A stretch of 64,000 nucleotides of DNA. Origin: Lachnospiraceae bacterium. GTDB lineage: Bacteria > Bacillota > Clostridia > Lachnospirales > Lachnospiraceae. Location of the stretch: contig VSNQ01000007.1 of assembly GCA_009774395.1 (NCBI GenBank), positions 1 to 64,000 of the forward strand, written 5' to 3'. Under the pieces are notes generated by a model that saw nothing but the letters and a program-made list of their open reading frames with translations, did not search any database and was not told the origin of the DNA. Below, piece after piece: positions 1 to 8,642 of this stretch. Position numbers and translations under genes: made by a program. Positions within the stretch are counted from its first letter, which is position 1; every line of letters starts with the position of its first letter.

Positions 1-113
1 GTGTTATTTTGTGTATTCTGTTTTTCTTTTGATTTTGTATTGTTGTATATATCCTGTTTTTCTATTGATTTTGTATTATTATTTATATTCTGTAACTCGT
101 TTTTCTTATTCAT
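1..113 (-). CDS. Possible start of a protein running off the left edge
   Basis: An open frame on the minus strand starts at an ATG at 113 and is still open at base 1 (about 37 codons). The predicted product is hydrophilic, rich in Asn, Lys, Glu and Gln, and contains two copies of a 12-residue unit (core NNTKS.EKQ) encoded by a 36-bp imperfect tandem repeat at about 18-89. No family is recognised. The start overlaps the stop of the preceding decayed frame. The ribosome binding site is weak (AAAGGGG about 16 bases away), so the start is uncertain. The plus-strand ORF over the same bases has an implausible Phe/Leu/Cys-rich composition and is probably the shadow. Confidence 0.3.
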   Translation of the reverse strand, partial: MNKKNELQNINNNTKSIEKQDIYNNTKSKEKQNTQNN

Positions 114-358
114 ATTTTCTTATAATCAAGCCCCTTTCTTTAGCATTTTCATAATCTTCTATCCTTTCAATTATCTTATCATACATATTTATATTTTACA
201 ATCTGTTCATTCTGTCCATATCCATCAATTCCTTTCTTGAAGGTCACTTTCCACGGGTATGGAATGCCCATAAATTCAGCTATTCCGTTGCTATCAGCGG
301 CTCCCTTACCAGTGAATAGTAACCTCTCGAATCCACAACTTATTGTATCAAATACCAA
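106..358 (-). pseudogene. Decayed or frameshifted coding sequence
   Basis: Two short minus-strand frames abut. The first could start at a TTG at 358, seven bases after GGAGG, and encodes about 59 residues with plausible protein character (for example GKGAADSNGIAEF and IPYPWKVTFKKGIDGYG), ending at 179. The second starts at an ATG at 186 overlapping that stop and encodes 26 charged residues (core DKIIERIEDYENAKERG), ending at 106. Joined by one frameshift they would read as one continuous protein tail. I see no known domain. It lies just downstream of the left WYL regulator and may be a remnant at the island border. It could also be two genuine small coupled genes. Confidence 0.3.
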
Positions 359-434
359 AACCTATACCTCCCTCTCTGCTGATTACCAAAATTTTATTCC
401 ACGCTTTGATAAAGGTTATTACCATATTCATACC

Positions 435-1394
435 TTATATCACCTGAAATTCTGTTATATTATCCCCCTGACTTCTCACCCACATATCAATCCCTTTCCC
501 AAATACTTCTGCCTCCATTAAATATACACCATTTTCTTCATTAAGAATCCTTGCCGTAGGCAGATAGTCAAGAACGGATTCTACTGATGTGCCTGTATAC
601 TTGAATCTGACTTTTTGAGGTTTCCCGTCATATAAATACTGAAAATGTTTCCTGTACTCTCCTTCCTCAAAACGATTTGCATAGGGTATTCTAAAATGCT
701 CCTCTAAAACTTCTATATGCTGAATCTGGTCAATACGATATATCGTAGGAAATATATCCTCAGAATTTTCAAAGGTTTCCGTTTTATTCATATTTTCAAT
801 AAATCCAACCAAATAAAAATAGTATTCCGAAAACAGGATTGCTAATGGTTCCAATCTTCGCTCTACTGTCGCAGATTCTTCTAACTTATCATATTTTATT
901 CGTATAATACGATTTTCTCGGATTGCTTGACTTAGTGGAGTTAACTTATCCAAAAATGCATTGCAATTACATAGTTCAATATAATGAAATCTTTCATTAT
1001 TTAGCATATCATTTATCGCCGCTCTGCTTTCCCACGGAATATAATCCTCAATCAGCTTGTCCAGTATGTACATCATTTCCCTTTTTGTAAAAGCACGGCT
1101 TTCCAAAAGAATTTTGCTGATAGCAAGCACTTCATCATAAGAAAGTCTTAACTGTGTATATTCTTCCAAGCAGTAACCTTTTTCATGATAATTATAAATT
1201 AACTGACTACCATATCCTTCTTTCACATATTTCTTATCCAAAAAATCTCGTATATTTTCTAAATCTCTTTGAATACTTCTCGCACTGACACCGATATCTT
1301 GCACAAGTTCTTTCTTTTTTAATATCTGACCACGCATCAACATTGAATATATATATAAGACACGGCTAATTTTATCAGAATACATGTCACACAT
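435..1394 (-). CDS. WYL-domain transcriptional regulator (left copy)
   Basis: A 319-residue DNA-binding regulator. Residues about 8-65 form a DeoR-type helix-turn-helix (core KKKELVQDIGVSARSIQRDL). The middle carries a WYL-type ligand-sensing domain (around SEYYFYLVGFIEN), followed by a C-terminal WCX-like extension. Such proteins often control defence or DNA-damage loci by sensing a nucleic-acid ligand. The start follows GGAGGG by seven bases and lies 19 bases after the YARHG-protein gene, so the two are probably one transcript. It is a close paralog of the right WYL gene at 18860-19819: both are 319 residues and can be aligned end to end. A shared operator lies ahead of the unit at 3360-3380, which suggests auto- or cross-regulation. 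Confidence 0.9.
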   Translation of the reverse strand: MCDMYSDKISRVLYIYSMLMRGQILKKKELVQDIGVSARSIQRDLENIRDFLDKKYVKEGYGSQLIYNYHEKGYCLEEYTQLRLSYDEVLAISKILLESRAFTKREMMYILDKLIEDYIPWESRAAINDMLNNERFHYIELCNCNAFLDKLTPLSQAIRENRIIRIKYDKLEESATVERRLEPLAILFSEYYFYLVGFIENMNKTETFENSEDIFPTIYRIDQIQHIEVLEEHFRIPYANRFEEGEYRKHFQYLYDGKPQKVRFKYTGTSVESVLDYLPTARILNEENGVYLMEAEVFGKGIDMWVRSQGDNITEFQVI

Positions 1395-1413
1395 ACTTTA
1401 TCCCTCCGCATTT

Positions 1414-3276
1414 TTATTGATATCCCATTTTCGTTTCATATTCGCCGATTATCCTGAGATTTTCCAGTTCATAATTATTTAATACCTCTGTGGAAAAATC
1501 CTCTGGTTCGATGATACCGTTATACCATGAACATACGTCAAAATATCCCTGCAAAGATTCATCCGCAAATTTTCGTCCATGCCGTGCGTAAATTTCATTT
1601 CTGGCTATTTTACACTCTAACTCATATAATCCTTCACATTCTTCCACGGAAATATATCTATCTGCGCTCTGCGGAAATACAAACTCACAGTCTGGGTAAA
1701 CCGCATTGGATTCCTTTGTATAGTAACCAGCAAGCCCAATATCTCCATAATAAGGTGCATTTTCACTAACGTAAATACTTCCATCTTCATTTAATACAAA
1801 GTATAGTTCATATTCCGAACCTTCTTTGTAAAGCGCCATATTTTCTTCTATCCATTCCGCATAAAACTCCCGCATATCCACATACGCTGTATAACCTGAT
1901 GCTCCAATACTTGCGGTAAATACAATACCATTCTCATCTATCGCATCAATAAATATTGAAGAAGATGGCCCTGTGCTTCTCTGGTAAGCATCTTCCCACA
2001 AAGAATAATCTATTTTTTTATTTTCAATATTTTCAGAACCATGTAATTCACGATTTGTCGTATCATCATAAATCTCCTCCGTAACCTGCGGCTCTAGTAA
2101 ATCATCGTAATTATCTTCCGTTTCTTCTGTTAAAAAATTATCCGTTCTTGTTAAAAAACTTTCAGCTTTCGCCACTGGTTTCCCAATATCTTCTTCAATC
2201 ACATGATCCGTATCCGCTGTTCCATAGCTTTCAAATACTTTTTCAATAATTACTAACATCATAAATTCTGTCTGCGGCACATCATTCATACCAAAATATT
2301 CGAGTGTAAATGTTCCATCATCAATATCCAAAACAAACTGCATTGTTACAGTAACTTTCGTATCTGCATAGTAGCATCCGCCTGTAAATTCAACTACATC
2401 TGCTCCTTTTTCCGATTCAAAATATTTCCATTTTGGATTATAAAAAAAGTCATGAAAAGCTTCTTCATATGTTATATTTGGGTATATTTCCGGACTGCCT
2501 TCTTTTACATAATTGATATACTTGTTTTCCTCTAAAACGCCTATAAAATAGAGTGCTGCCAGTCCAATTACAACAATTGCAAAAAATGTGGCTATCACCC
2601 GAAATACAGTTTTCTTTTTCTCCTTTCCACTGCCTGCAGCATTTATAGACTGTGGATATATTGGCGTATTATTGGCAGGATTTTTGTCAAACGAAATATT
2701 TGCCATATTATTTGTTGTATCGCTTTCTACGCTTTTCGCAGTAAATTTATTCTCTGCTTCTTCACTACAAATCTGCTGAATATGATATGCGATAATCCCA
2801 TAGGCAACGGATGCTTTTCTGTAAACGCTTATGTATTCATTGCTTGTAATAAATGCTTTTACCAAAGACTGCCTCCACCAGATAGTAAAAGTATTATCTT
2901 CATTGTATGTCACATCATAGATAAGACCCTTATATGAAATAATAGGATTCCCAACTGTTCCGCACTCAATGGTCATATTCAACGGAAGCAGATACGGTTG
3001 AAGTTTTTGAATAAGATAATCGTATGGCACTTTCCCAGAACAGTTAAAGGTCATCCCTCTTAAATCATTCGCCGTAAAATTGCATATTAAATTTTTTATC
3101 CCCCAAGCTGCCAGCATACCAATTACGGCAAAAAAAATTCCTCCCCCAAAATTGCCTAAGCATATGCCCAATATAAATCCCGCAATTGCTCCTATAAAAT
3201 ATAAAAAATTGTACTTCCTGCCTCCATCTGTTATAGGCTCTGTTGTAGATAAAACGATATTCTTTTTTTGCGTCAT
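1414..3276 (-). CDS. Membrane protein with C-terminal YARHG domain
   Basis: About 620 residues. Two hydrophobic segments near the N-terminus (about residues 20-58) form a hairpin, and a third (about residues 225-245) is followed by a long, acidic, probably extracytoplasmic region. The C-terminus carries the YARHG motif (NEIYARHGRKF) that names a small domain found in bacterial surface or envelope proteins, often near peptidoglycan-related domains; its function is unclear. I chose the ATG at 3276, which follows AAGGAGAG by about six bases, over the upstream in-frame start at 3306, which has no such site. It is the first gene of a two-gene unit with the left WYL regulator and has a TATAAT -10 box at 3346-3351 overlapped upstream by a WYL-type operator. 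The function is unknown. Confidence 0.75.
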   Translation of the reverse strand: MTQKKNIVLSTTEPITDGGRKYNFLYFIGAIAGFILGICLGNFGGGIFFAVIGMLAAWGIKNLICNFTANDLRGMTFNCSGKVPYDYLIQKLQPYLLPLNMTIECGTVGNPIISYKGLIYDVTYNEDNTFTIWWRQSLVKAFITSNEYISVYRKASVAYGIIAYHIQQICSEEAENKFTAKSVESDTTNNMANISFDKNPANNTPIYPQSINAAGSGKEKKKTVFRVIATFFAIVVIGLAALYFIGVLEENKYINYVKEGSPEIYPNITYEEAFHDFFYNPKWKYFESEKGADVVEFTGGCYYADTKVTVTMQFVLDIDDGTFTLEYFGMNDVPQTEFMMLVIIEKVFESYGTADTDHVIEEDIGKPVAKAESFLTRTDNFLTEETEDNYDDLLEPQVTEEIYDDTTNRELHGSENIENKKIDYSLWEDAYQRSTGPSSSIFIDAIDENGIVFTASIGASGYTAYVDMREFYAEWIEENMALYKEGSEYELYFVLNEDGSIYVSENAPYYGDIGLAGYYTKESNAVYPDCEFVFPQSADRYISVEECEGLYELECKIARNEIYARHGRKFADESLQGYFDVCSWYNGIIEPEDFSTEVLNNYELENLRIIGEYETKMGYQ

Positions 3277-3345
3277 AAAAATCTCTCCTTTATTTTGAAT
3301 GCACAAAGGACTGCGCCCTAAAACAAAATCCTTCGTATATCTACT

Positions 3346-3380
3346 ATTATAATTTTTTTGTGGACATATTTCGTCTATAC
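3346..3380 (-). promoter_or_regulatory. Promoter with WYL-type operator (left)
   Basis: On the minus strand a TATAAT box (3351-3346) precedes the YARHG-WYL unit. Just upstream, 3360-3380 contains GGACATATT followed by an imperfect inverted arm (GTCTATA). The same core occurs as a perfect 10-bp inverted repeat before the right WYL gene (19861-19885), at nearly the same distance from its -10 box. In both cases the palindrome covers the -35 region, and no good -35 hexamer is visible. The operator role is inferred. Confidence 0.55.
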
Positions 3381-3420
3381 GAGAGCAATTCGGAAAATTT
3401 TTTTAAATTTTTTGCAATCT

Positions 3421-3515
3421 ATAATAACGAGGGCTTAAATTTGCCAATAACGACGGCTTGCGAGTGTAATTCACTTGAGTGATATGGTAAAATTTATTGC
3501 TTGTGAGTATAGTGG
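3421..3515. repeat. Palindromic intergenic repeat, TTAAATTTGCCAATAA family
   Basis: An imperfect inverted repeat of about 95 bp. The left arm contains GGCTTAAATTTGCCAATAA, and the right arm (TGGTAAAATTTATTGCTTG) is roughly its complement. The same sequence family is present at 45571-45660, and a left half only at 14879-14911. It contains no gene and resembles a MITE. The rest of the 3307-3871 spacer holds the promoter above, a 75-bp-spaced duplicated segment and a terminator. Confidence 0.6.
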
Positions 3516-3558
3516 AAAAGTTACCTTCGCTGCCTTAATGTCTTATTTCCCCTGCAAC

Positions 3559-3680
3559 GGTCTGCGCAATCAAGTAGAAAAAATTCCTCTTCCCTTCTCG
3601 TACGCCGCCGATGCGGCATATTCTCTCTGCATGGGTCTGCGCAATCGAGTAGAAAAATTTCATCTTCCCTTCTCGTATGT
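3559..3680. repeat. Direct repeat, two units spaced 75 bp
   Basis: A segment of about 45 bp beginning GGTCTGCGCAATC and ending in CTTCCCTTCTCGTA occurs at 3559-3602 and again from 3634 with few changes. Related GGTCTGCxCA words occur in other spacers (about 21641 and 21702, and near 54909), always close to a terminator, so this appears to be a dispersed intergenic repeat. No protein is credible here on either strand. Confidence 0.55.
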
Positions 3681-3730
3681 CGTGTACTCGTCGGCTTTGC
3701 TGACAACCTTTCTTTGAGTGCCCGAGTGCA

Positions 3731-3763
3731 TAAAAAAGAGCATCCCTTATAATAAAGATGCTC
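3731..3763 (-). terminator. Terminator of the toxin-immunity operon
   Basis: A hairpin with 7-bp arms GAGCATC/GATGCTC and a 12-base loop. Read on the minus strand it is followed by TTTTTT, as expected for a Rho-independent terminator about 110 bases after the immunity gene. It separates the long leftward operon from the YARHG-WYL unit. Confidence 0.7.
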
Positions 3764-3871
3764 CCTTTTATCCATATCCGTTTCACTGCACTTCGGAACT
3801 ATTTAAAAATAACTTATTCTATATTCCGCGCACTATTTTAAAGTTATATCTTAACAGTTTCTTAGCAACTA

Positions 3872-4540
3872 CTATAATAAGCCACAAGGTATATATTGTT
3901 TCTCTGATACTACAGCGGCATTTATTTTAAGTGCTGCCCCCGCCAGCCACGACCAGTATCCGACATAAATATTTTCTGTACTTTTATGACTGTCAAACCA
4001 TGCAAATTCACTGCATAAAGCATACCATTTATTTTCCATAAACTCTACAAAACAGTCTGTATTAATACTGCCTATTAAAAACTGATAAAACATTTCATAT
4101 GGTTCTGAAAAGAGTAATTGACCATTTTCCAAAGTCTGCTTATCACCTAAGATTTTTCTTTTTAAGATAGAAACCAAAGCATCTGATGCATACTCTGTAT
4201 TTTCTAGTGCAAATCGAATGTCGTCTGCTGCAGTATCAAACAGTATTGCCAATGACAGAATATCAACCATTTCAGCATAGTCAGAAATAGAACACTGTTT
4301 TAATGCTTTTAAATATTGAAAATAAATCCGCTGTACTTCCTGTTTGACAGCACCGACAGAATACTTTGCTGACAGCAAGTCCTTGTAAAAATTTGCAAGA
4401 ATCCGCTGGCACTGCTTTACTTTAGAGCTATCCCCTTCTCCCAATTTTGTCAGAGTATCCTCAAATTTCTCTATCCTTTTGTTTTGATAAATTATGAAAT
4501 CTTCAAAATACCTATCATCCTTATATAATTCCCTGCTCAT
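3872..4540 (-). CDS. PoNi-type immunity protein
   Basis: A 222-residue soluble helical protein whose C-terminal part (FDSHKS, then YVGYWSWLAGAALKI, then a YIPCGL tail) matches what I recall of the PoNi C-terminal domain (formerly DUF1911). The N-terminal half looks like its partner domain (formerly DUF1910). PoNi proteins bind and neutralise PoNe DNase toxins. Its ATG overlaps the stop of the toxin gene (ATGA), so translation is coupled, as expected for a protective partner made with its toxin. The assignment rests on remembered family features and the arrangement, not a search. Confidence 0.75.
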   Translation of the reverse strand: MSRELYKDDRYFEDFIIYQNKRIEKFEDTLTKLGEGDSSKVKQCQRILANFYKDLLSAKYSVGAVKQEVQRIYFQYLKALKQCSISDYAEMVDILSLAILFDTAADDIRFALENTEYASDALVSILKRKILGDKQTLENGQLLFSEPYEMFYQFLIGSINTDCFVEFMENKWYALCSEFAWFDSHKSTENIYVGYWSWLAGAALKINAAVVSEKQYIPCGLL

Positions 4541-5163
4541 AAATCTACCCCTCTTTCAACAACATTGGCATTCTCGTCTAGTTTATCATAGGATACCTTT
4601 CCATCCTCCTCCACGTGTGCCACATACGCACCTACATTATCTGGATTTAACAGCTTTTCCATACGAATTTCATCTGCTTTTTCTTTCCCTAGATCTTTAT
4701 CCAGTCTTTTATCAATCCAGTTTTCGCACATTTGTTTGCCATCTGCTGTGTTTGGATTTAATTTTGCCGAACCATATTTTGCATCTACAATAATATACTG
4801 CGGAGAGCCCTTTTCATTGTAATATACACCATCCAGCCCTTGATGTCCATTCTCATCAATATCCGTTACCATATCATTGGAAATCCGCTTATAACCCTTT
4901 ACTCTTAAATCCTGATCGGTTTTCATTTCACCGTAATTTCCCACTTCATGCGTGTTATCTCGGTCAAAGGGTTTCTCGCCGCTTTCAACTGCATCTAGTT
5001 CATGATTCTGCTTGTCAACTTTTTCAGAATAGGACATTGGTTCTATATTCGATGCATCCATATCCTGCTCGGAATGTTCAAAAAACTTGGGAAAATCCGA
5101 TTGATTTGATTCTTTTACTTCATTGCCAATATCATTACTAAAACTTTTAAAATTTTCAAACAC
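4537..5163 (-). CDS. PoNe-type nuclease toxin (PD-(D/E)xK fold)
   Basis: A 208-residue protein. The C-terminal half carries a PD-(D/E)xK nuclease core: a Glu in GNYGEMKTD, then GYKRI, an Asp in GLDGVYY, the DAK signature in IIVDAKYG, and GKQMCENWI. This set matches the PoNe DNase family. The first ~75 residues are polar with no signal peptide, LXG or other trafficking domain. I place the start at a GTG at 5163: its G is also the last base of the ATPase stop codon (TAGTG), with GAAGAAGGG upstream, so translation is coupled. An upstream ATG at 5196 would overlap the ATPase by 34 bases. The immunity gene follows with an ATGA overlap. What is novel is the link to a HerA-like ATPase instead of a known secretion adaptor. 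Confidence 0.8.
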   Translation of the reverse strand: MFENFKSFSNDIGNEVKESNQSDFPKFFEHSEQDMDASNIEPMSYSEKVDKQNHELDAVESGEKPFDRDNTHEVGNYGEMKTDQDLRVKGYKRISNDMVTDIDENGHQGLDGVYYNEKGSPQYIIVDAKYGSAKLNPNTADGKQMCENWIDKRLDKDLGKEKADEIRMEKLLNPDNVGAYVAHVEEDGKVSYDKLDENANVVERGVDL

Positions 5164-8100
5164 TAAACAACCCTTCTTCCCATGTAATCCATCCACCGAA
5201 TAAAATTACTTTCATTATTGTTTTTTTCACAGCTTTTCTTATAAATCAAGCATTCCAAAATATTATATTGACAGGCAGCAGACAATTCTTCCTCAAATCC
5301 CAGACCAGCAATTAACTCCTGATTCCATTCTTCTATATTTTGGGCATAACGTCCATTTCTGAAAATATCATCAACCTGCTCTATACATTCCGCCACAAAG
5401 TCATACACTTCTTTTAAAGATTTCGGCTTTGTTCCCTTCAAAGCTTTCATTATTCCTATTTTAAGATATGAAGGCATATTTGACCTTAACAATTCTGTTT
5501 TTAGTGATTCTACATCTGTTTTGGGTTCTTCTTGGGAAATATCAGATAAAATATATTGAAGAATTTTTCCACGCAGGATATTCTCTGCGGGCTGCTCCTC
5601 TATTCCCTGCTGCCTTCTATATTCTTTTGGTAGTACATTATAATAATTAACCTTGCATAGCACTGGTTCAATCCATTTATCCTGATAAACCGCCGCAACC
5701 CCCGACGGCAGCTTTGCCAGTTCATCAATCTGCTTATCGGTCAATCCTGCTGCCTTTCCTGTTAACTCCCTGTCCGAATACTCCGGCAGCCGCATAATAA
5801 TCTTCGTATTGGTATTGCGGATTACAGACATATCAAGCAGTCCCGGCGCTTGATCTACAATCACAAAACCCTCTCCATATGTGCGCATTTCCGCAATCGC
5901 ATTCGATATCATTTCCACAGACTTTCCAAGCAAATTAGAAGAATCACTGCTTTGTTCCATAGAAGTCCGCTTTAAAAGATTATGTGCTTCCTCAAGAACC
6001 GTTATATGACGCAAAGGCAGGTTAATTCCACCTTGACTCATTCTGCGTTCCTGTAAACGCATTATCAGAATCCCCATAATCATGGCTTTGGTTTCGCTTG
6101 ACGCTACTCTGCTTAAATCCACAATTGCGCTTTCCTCAAACAATTGTTTCTGATCGACCTCATTACAGGTGAAAATCTGTCCATTTAAACCATTTGTCAA
6201 AGATTTCACACGTGTAATCAGCGAACCGGTATAATTATCCTTTACTTCCTGCGAATAATCGGAACTGCTTATCACCTTGCGCAATGCTGCCAATACATCC
6301 GCAAAACATGGATAAATCGCCGGCGTATATCTGTTTTTGGAGGTGCTCAAATCCCATCCTGCAAAGCAATACGCCTGCTCAACCGCCTCTTTCAACACGG
6401 CTGGCATTGCTGCATACATGGGCCAGCATACATTGAATATATCAATTAATCTGTCTATATGTTCCAAAATATGTATCCCCTTTTCAAACTGAAAAGGATT
6501 AATTCTTAATAGTTCCATATAGTAGGGATTTGTGCCAAATACATGAAAATCCTTTCCAAACACTTGCTTATACTCACCCTTAGCCGGTTCAATAATCAGT
6601 GTCGGCACTGCTTTGGGAAGTTCGTGAATCCCCATATGAATACCATTTAAGCGTGAAATGATCTCATATACCGTATTCGATTTGCCAGATCCGGTAGCAC
6701 CTGTAATAAACGTATGCTTCGTCAAGCTTTCCACATCCAAATCGACCTTTGTTTTTGCCTCTTTTCCCAAATGATAAATTTTCCCTAAATTAAATTTTCT
6801 TCCCTGTTCTTCCTCTCGCTTCAGCACTTCCTGCGCAAATGCTGTATGTTCTGTCACGGGCAGACCATTGACAGAATGACGGGGTAATCCCATATGAATC
6901 GCCAGCTCGTCCGTGCTGACCAAAACCGATGGATTTACAATCTCCTGCCGGATTTCATCATAATCAAACCCCTCGTATAAAAAACAAGGATGCAGGAAAT
7001 TTTTAATATATTCAAAAATACTTTCCACTTTGTCTTCTTCAAACCATGTGTTTACAGCCGCCCTTTCAATGCCGCTCTGCAAGCCGGAAACCACGGATTG
7101 GTATGTATTTGCTGCTGTTTCCGTTTCAGCCGCGCTCTCCCCAATAAAATATGCCGCAAAATCCCACATTCCAATACTTTCGCATTCTTCTATACGCTTT
7201 AAGTGCTTTTCCAAGCGCTGTGTAATTGACGCAAGTGTCATATTTTTTGCATTCAGCGTAATACCCTGTGAAGATCCAAATGTTTCTGTCAAAGTTTTGG
7301 AATTAACCAAACTAAACGCTTCCCCTGCACTAAATGTTTCGCCGTGTTGTGTTCCCATCCCATATGACTGCGTTTTCCCTCTGCTCTTGTTTGTCCCATG
7401 TGTAACACTATCCGCATGAGAGTCACTCAGCCCATATGTCAGCGTTTTGGAAATGGAATCGGACTTTGAAACCGCATGGCTAGTCCCATGTGATAGGGAA
7501 TGCGTATCACTAGAGGAATATCCACGAGATGCATTAACGCCAAATTTCATATTATCCGACGAAGCAGAAGTATTTACACCTATGCTTACATTCGTTCCTG
7601 CTGTATGAGAATCTGATTCTGTAAAATGTGTGCCGTCTGTAACCCCTTCTGTATATGAAGTCCCTTCTGATGCAGATTGATTCTTTCCGCTTGTATCGGT
7701 GCTTCCAAAACTTTCGCTGTTTCCTTCTGTATAAGAATCCGCCTTGCTTATATTTACCGAAGTGCCTTGGTTCACCCCATAAGATAAGTTCTGTGTTTTG
7801 CTGTCACTTTGTCCCTGTGCTGTGCTGGTACTGTCTGATGTGGAAAAATTCAACTGTATATTGGCAAACGGGGATATTTGCGTATAAATATTTTCATAAT
7901 CCCTTTTTATGTCTATTAGTTTCTTATAACCTACATTTTCCGCTATAAAAACAGCCGTGTAAGCTTTTCCCTGCATACTATCCACAAATTTCTCAAGTCC
8001 CTGCATAAATTCCCGATTATCAATATTGTCATCTTTCTGCTTAAAGTCCGCTACACACGTAACGCCGGAAATGCACCCTGCATGGAGCTTCTGCATATCC

Positions 8101-8642
8101 ATTTTCATATCTTCATCATAATATGCATCAATACGGCTTCCCGGAAATACGCCCATAAGACTTTGCTTTAACATCTGTGTCATAGTTCCCGATGAAAACT
8201 TCCGCTCTAGGGAACGGACACCTAAATAGAAATCATTTTGCAATCCATTGCTCTTTATCATTAAAACGAGCGTACACGGCTTATTCGATAATGCGTGAAA
8301 CATGGTTGACAATGCATAGACGGAAAATTCGTTTTCCTGATAAACAAGTTCACTAATACGGAAAAATTGAATATCCTTTAGGGACAATTTCGTATCCTGA
8401 TCCAGCGGTACAATTGGCAGATCCGATAAATGAACCCTGTAACCTTTCATTACTTCGTCGTCAATAATTTGCAGACAATTTCCAAGATTCTGCTGCAAAA
8501 CAGAAAGATTCATTCCTTGTGGAATTTCATTGTACGACAGTTGCGGCGGCTGCGATGTTTTAGAGGCTGCTGCCGCCGGAACTGCAAACGACGAATAATC
8601 TTCTTTTTTATTTTGTAATTCCTGATAATTTTTAAATTTCAT
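5163..8642 (-). CDS. HerA/FtsK-like ATPase with Ser/Thr/Gly-rich insert
   Basis: A 1159-residue P-loop ATPase of the HerA/DUF87 type. Residues 1-265 form an N-terminal region without a domain I recognise. Residues about 267-460 are strikingly low in complexity, rich in Ser, Thr, Gly, His and Asp (runs such as SDSHTAGT and SHGTSHA). From about 480 a helical segment leads into the ATPase: Walker A GATGSGKSNT (about 648-657), EPAKGEYK (about 685-692), Walker B HITVLEEAH with the HerA-type Glu-Glu (about 879-887), and a VDQAP motif (about 929). HerA relatives are hexameric DNA pumps or translocases; the substrate here is unknown. Its start overlaps the upstream 107-residue gene (ATGA), and its stop overlaps the toxin start, so it is translated with the nuclease. 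No transmembrane segment is obvious. Confidence 0.8.
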   Translation of the reverse strand: MKFKNYQELQNKKEDYSSFAVPAAAASKTSQPPQLSYNEIPQGMNLSVLQQNLGNCLQIIDDEVMKGYRVHLSDLPIVPLDQDTKLSLKDIQFFRISELVYQENEFSVYALSTMFHALSNKPCTLVLMIKSNGLQNDFYLGVRSLERKFSSGTMTQMLKQSLMGVFPGSRIDAYYDEDMKMDMQKLHAGCISGVTCVADFKQKDDNIDNREFMQGLEKFVDSMQGKAYTAVFIAENVGYKKLIDIKRDYENIYTQISPFANIQLNFSTSDSTSTAQGQSDSKTQNLSYGVNQGTSVNISKADSYTEGNSESFGSTDTSGKNQSASEGTSYTEGVTDGTHFTESDSHTAGTNVSIGVNTSASSDNMKFGVNASRGYSSSDTHSLSHGTSHAVSKSDSISKTLTYGLSDSHADSVTHGTNKSRGKTQSYGMGTQHGETFSAGEAFSLVNSKTLTETFGSSQGITLNAKNMTLASITQRLEKHLKRIEECESIGMWDFAAYFIGESAAETETAANTYQSVVSGLQSGIERAAVNTWFEEDKVESIFEYIKNFLHPCFLYEGFDYDEIRQEIVNPSVLVSTDELAIHMGLPRHSVNGLPVTEHTAFAQEVLKREEEQGRKFNLGKIYHLGKEAKTKVDLDVESLTKHTFITGATGSGKSNTVYEIISRLNGIHMGIHELPKAVPTLIIEPAKGEYKQVFGKDFHVFGTNPYYMELLRINPFQFEKGIHILEHIDRLIDIFNVCWPMYAAMPAVLKEAVEQAYCFAGWDLSTSKNRYTPAIYPCFADVLAALRKVISSSDYSQEVKDNYTGSLITRVKSLTNGLNGQIFTCNEVDQKQLFEESAIVDLSRVASSETKAMIMGILIMRLQERRMSQGGINLPLRHITVLEEAHNLLKRTSMEQSSDSSNLLGKSVEMISNAIAEMRTYGEGFVIVDQAPGLLDMSVIRNTNTKIIMRLPEYSDRELTGKAAGLTDKQIDELAKLPSGVAAVYQDKWIEPVLCKVNYYNVLPKEYRRQQGIEEQPAENILRGKILQYILSDISQEEPKTDVESLKTELLRSNMPSYLKIGIMKALKGTKPKSLKEVYDFVAECIEQVDDIFRNGRYAQNIEEWNQELIAGLGFEEELSAACQYNILECLIYKKSCEKNNNESNFIRWMDYMGRRVV

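Noticed and set aside
210..221. Third WYL operator at the left end
   Set aside because: Only one half-site (TTCTGTCCATAT) is present, inside a decayed coding frame, without a facing arm or a promoter.
1..521. Plus-strand open frames 1-240 and 237-521
   Set aside because: Composition is implausible (long Phe/Leu/Cys/Ile runs), there are no ribosome sites, and the second overlaps the end of the WYL gene; the minus strand reads more like protein.
7270..7850. CRISPR-like or tandem DNA repeat in the ATPase gene
   Set aside because: The repetition is at the level of degenerate Ser/Thr/Gly codons, with no constant repeat or spacer length.
5163..8642. VirB4/TraG-type conjugation ATPase as the identity of the HerA-like protein
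   Set aside because: No relaxase, mating-pair or coupling genes are nearby, and the LEEAH Walker B fits HerA better.
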